Position numbers and translations under genes: made by a program
The notes under the pieces: generated by a model
What the model was told of the DNA's origin: nothing
Database searches by the model: none
The model's input: the letters and a program-made list of their open reading frames with translations, nothing else
Origin: Curtobacterium salicis
Lineage (GTDB): Bacteria > Actinomycetota > Actinomycetes > Actinomycetales > Microbacteriaceae
DNA: 64,000 nt
Direction: 5' to 3'
NCBI RefSeq assembly: GCF_011759505.1
Contig: NZ_JAAOYO010000003.1
Span: 372,001 to 436,000 of the forward strand
Shown here: one piece after another, positions 62,210-64,000 of the stretch
Layout: every line of letters starts with the position of its first letter
Numbering within the stretch: the stretch's first letter is position 1

Positions 62210-63190
62210 TCACACGACGATCGGCCCGGCGACCTCGACCTCGTCGTGCTCCACGAGCCACCGCACCGCGTCGAGCACGGTCTCCTCCGCCGTGTACCGC
62301 GGGGCGTACCCGAGCAGCCGTCGTGCCTTGTCGATGCTGAACACGTGGCTGCGTGAGAGGTGCTCCCAGCTGGCGTCCGCGTGCTCGGCAGCGGTGCCCG
62401 CGCGGAACCGGTCCCACGTGACGGACTCGAGCCGGGCCTCCCGGCCGAACCAGGACGCGGCGAGCGCCGCGTACCCCCGCACGTTCAGCGCGGTGGGGGC
62501 GACGACGCTGAAGTCCTCGCCGACCGCCGCGTCGCGGTGCTCGACGGCGAGCTCGAACGCCTGGGCGACGTCGTCGGCGTGCACGTGGGCCATCGTCTCG
62601 GCGCCGAGGCCGGGCACGAGCAGGGGTTCCCCGGCGGACAGCGTGCGCCAGACCGACGGGTCGAGGTTGCCGACCGGGCCGATCGGCGCCCAGCCCGGGC
62701 CGCTGATGTGCCCGGGGTGCAGCGAGGTCGTCGCGACACCCCCATCGGCGGTCTCCTGCAGGAGCATCCGGGCGATGGCGTCCTTCTGCGTGCCGTACTC
62801 ACCCTGCGGCGGGGTCGCGTTCTCCTCGGTGACGGGCAGGACCGCGCTGGGGCCGGCGCGCCAGATCGAGCCGCAGTGGACCAGGTGCACGTCGGTTCCG
62901 CGGAGTGCCGCGACGAGTGCGGTGGCGGACTCGAGGGTGAAGCAGACGAGGTCGACGACGACGTCGGGACGCAGCCCGACGATGCGGTCGCCGAAGACGC
63001 CGTCGCGGTCCTCCTGCTCGCGGTCGGCCGTGACCTGCTCGACCTGCTGCCACTCCGGGGCGTCCACGTACGCCGAGCGGGTCCCGCGGCTGATGGTGAC
63101 GACGTCGTGGCCGGCACGCACCAGCCGGGGGACGAGGAAGGTGCCGATGTGGCCGGTGGCCCCGATGACGACGACGCGCTGTCTGCTCAT
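62210..63190 (-). CDS. NAD-dependent epimerase/dehydratase family protein
   Basis: The 326-residue extended SDR has the cofactor motif VVVIGATGHIGTFLVPRLVR and the active-site YGTQK (YxxxK) preceded by a conserved NATPP segment. A GHISGPGWAPIGPVGNLD loop follows, and the C-terminal end resembles nucleoside-diphosphate-sugar epimerases. The substrate is unknown. It is on the same strand as the bacteriocin gene, whose start lies 99 bases after its stop; read-through is possible but nothing ties it functionally to the peptide. The ATG at 63190 is clear. Confidence 0.9.
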   Translation of the reverse strand: MSRQRVVVIGATGHIGTFLVPRLVRAGHDVVTISRGTRSAYVDAPEWQQVEQVTADREQEDRDGVFGDRIVGLRPDVVVDLVCFTLESATALVAALRGTDVHLVHCGSIWRAGPSAVLPVTEENATPPQGEYGTQKDAIARMLLQETADGGVATTSLHPGHISGPGWAPIGPVGNLDPSVWRTLSAGEPLLVPGLGAETMAHVHADDVAQAFELAVEHRDAAVGEDFSVVAPTALNVRGYAALAASWFGREARLESVTWDRFRAGTAAEHADASWEHLSRSHVFSIDKARRLLGYAPRYTAEETVLDAVRWLVEHDEVEVAGPIVV

Positions 63191-63280
63191 GGACGTCACC
63201 GTACGCGCGGCCCGCCGCCTCGCCACGCGCAGCGGACGATGCCACCGTCCGCCCGGCGACCAGGGGCTACCGTCGATCCC

Positions 63281-64000
63281 ATGCAGCGACGCACACTGGG
63301 CCGTACCGGCCGTGAGACCTCCGTGATCGGACTCGGCACCTGGCAGTTCGGCGGCGACTGGGGCCCGGTCGCGGCCGAGGACGCCTTCGCCGTGATGGAC
63401 GCCTCTGCCGAGGCCGGCACCACCCTGTTCGACACCGCCGACGTGTACGGGGACGGCCGGAGCGAGCAGCTCATCGGCCGCTGGATCGCCGCGCACCCGG
63501 AAGCCGGGGTGACGGTGGCGACGAAGATGGGCCGCCGGGTGGACCAGGTCCCGTCGAACTACGTGGCCGCGAACTTCCGGCAGTGGGTCGACCGGTCGCG
63601 GGAGAACCTCGGCCAGGACACGCTCGACCTCGTCCAGCTGCACTGCCCGCCGACTCCCGTGTTCGAGGACGACGCCGTCTACGACGCCCTCGACGCCCTG
63701 GTCGCCGACGGTTCGATCGCGGCCTACGGCGTCAGCGTCGAGACCGCCGACCAGGCCCTCACCGCGATCGCCCGCCCCGGGGTCGCGAGCGTCCAGGTCA
63801 TCCTCAACGCGTTCCGCCTCAAGCCGCTCGACCGCGTGCTGCCGGCCGCCCGGGAGGCCGGGGTCGCGATCCTGGCACGGGTCCCGCTGGCCTCGGGGCT
63901 GCTGACCGGCAAGTACACGACCGAGACCACGTTCGCGCCGGAGGACCACCGCACCTACAACCGCGAGGGTCAGGCCTTCGACCAGGGCGAGACCTTCAGC
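63281..64000 (+). CDS. aldo/keto reductase, partial (runs off the window end)
   Basis: 240 codons are present and no stop is reached before base 64000. The tetrad residues are visible: Asp/Tyr in LFDTADVYGDGRSEQLIG, Lys in VATKMGRRVD and His in LVQLHCPPTP. The opening MQRRTLGRTGRETSVIGLGT is standard for the family. It is the third aldo/keto reductase of the window and is read divergently from the epimerase gene, with 90 bases between the starts. Confidence 0.92.
   Translation, partial: MQRRTLGRTGRETSVIGLGTWQFGGDWGPVAAEDAFAVMDASAEAGTTLFDTADVYGDGRSEQLIGRWIAAHPEAGVTVATKMGRRVDQVPSNYVAANFRQWVDRSRENLGQDTLDLVQLHCPPTPVFEDDAVYDALDALVADGSIAAYGVSVETADQALTAIARPGVASVQVILNAFRLKPLDRVLPAAREAGVAILARVPLASGLLTGKYTTETTFAPEDHRTYNREGQAFDQGETFS

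Overview
The window is very GC-rich, with strong G/C at third codon positions, many GTG starts and dense 1-4 base stop/start overlaps. It encodes a monomeric NADP isocitrate dehydrogenase, PadR-controlled ABC exporters and actinobacterial families. This fits a chromosomal segment of an actinobacterium of the Microbacteriaceae, most like Curtobacterium; the genus is an inference from gene content and from a recurring ACGGGAGGC...GCCTCCCGT palindrome, not the result of a search. I see no tRNA, rRNA, CRISPR array, transposase or phage gene. No gene-free stretch exceeds 300 bases; the longest gaps are about 150-190 bases and are described where they hold something.

Layout. (1) 69-11193 is an amino-sugar locus. 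A minus-strand operon holds an oxidoreductase, a sugar-binding lipoprotein, two permeases, an acyltransferase and a micro-gene. Next to it lie a DeoR-type regulator and a divergent plus-strand operon: SIS-domain isomerase/deaminase, ROK kinase, NagA-type deacetylase, PfkB kinase and class II aldolase. Together these can import N-acetylgalactosamine (or a glycan containing it) and degrade it through tagatose 6-phosphate and tagatose 1,6-bisphosphate to triose phosphates. (2) 11207-20636 holds a secreted sedolisin protease with lectin-like repeats, L-serine dehydratase, an orphan LuxR response regulator next to a GlsB stress membrane protein, a PspC protein, a quinone-oxidoreductase-like enzyme, a shikimate dehydrogenase, an SRPBCC protein and a phytoene-desaturase-like flavoprotein. 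(3) 20692-29894 holds a xylose-type ABC transporter with a ROK repressor and an OpuC-type osmoprotectant ABC transporter. (4) 30086-43383 is mixed: phosphotransferase, GAF/phosphatase-like protein, ThuA plus Gfo/Idh/MocA pair, secreted DUF4832 protein, isocitrate dehydrogenase, M23 peptidase, MmyB-type regulator and methyltransferase. (5) 43551-58919 holds an FBP zinc-finger protein, two aldo/keto reductases, thioesterase, YdeI-like protein, a PadR-ABC-FtsX operon with a clear operator, a HicAB toxin-antitoxin pair, short-chain reductases, a cupin, a PQQ-type sugar dehydrogenase lipoprotein and an MFS exporter. (6) 58975-62110 is a compact lactococcin-972-type bacteriocin cassette: secreted peptide, large bacteriocin-associated membrane protein and a dedicated ABC ATPase. 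The window ends inside an aldo/keto reductase.

Structures outside genes stand out. A family of eight near-perfect palindromes built on ACGGGAGGC lies between genes; two copies sharing 37 identical bases bracket hicAB. There is also a perfect 76-base palindrome at 44038-44113, a 28-base PadR operator at 47944-47971, and a leader hairpin that could hide the ribosome-binding site of the LuxR regulator.
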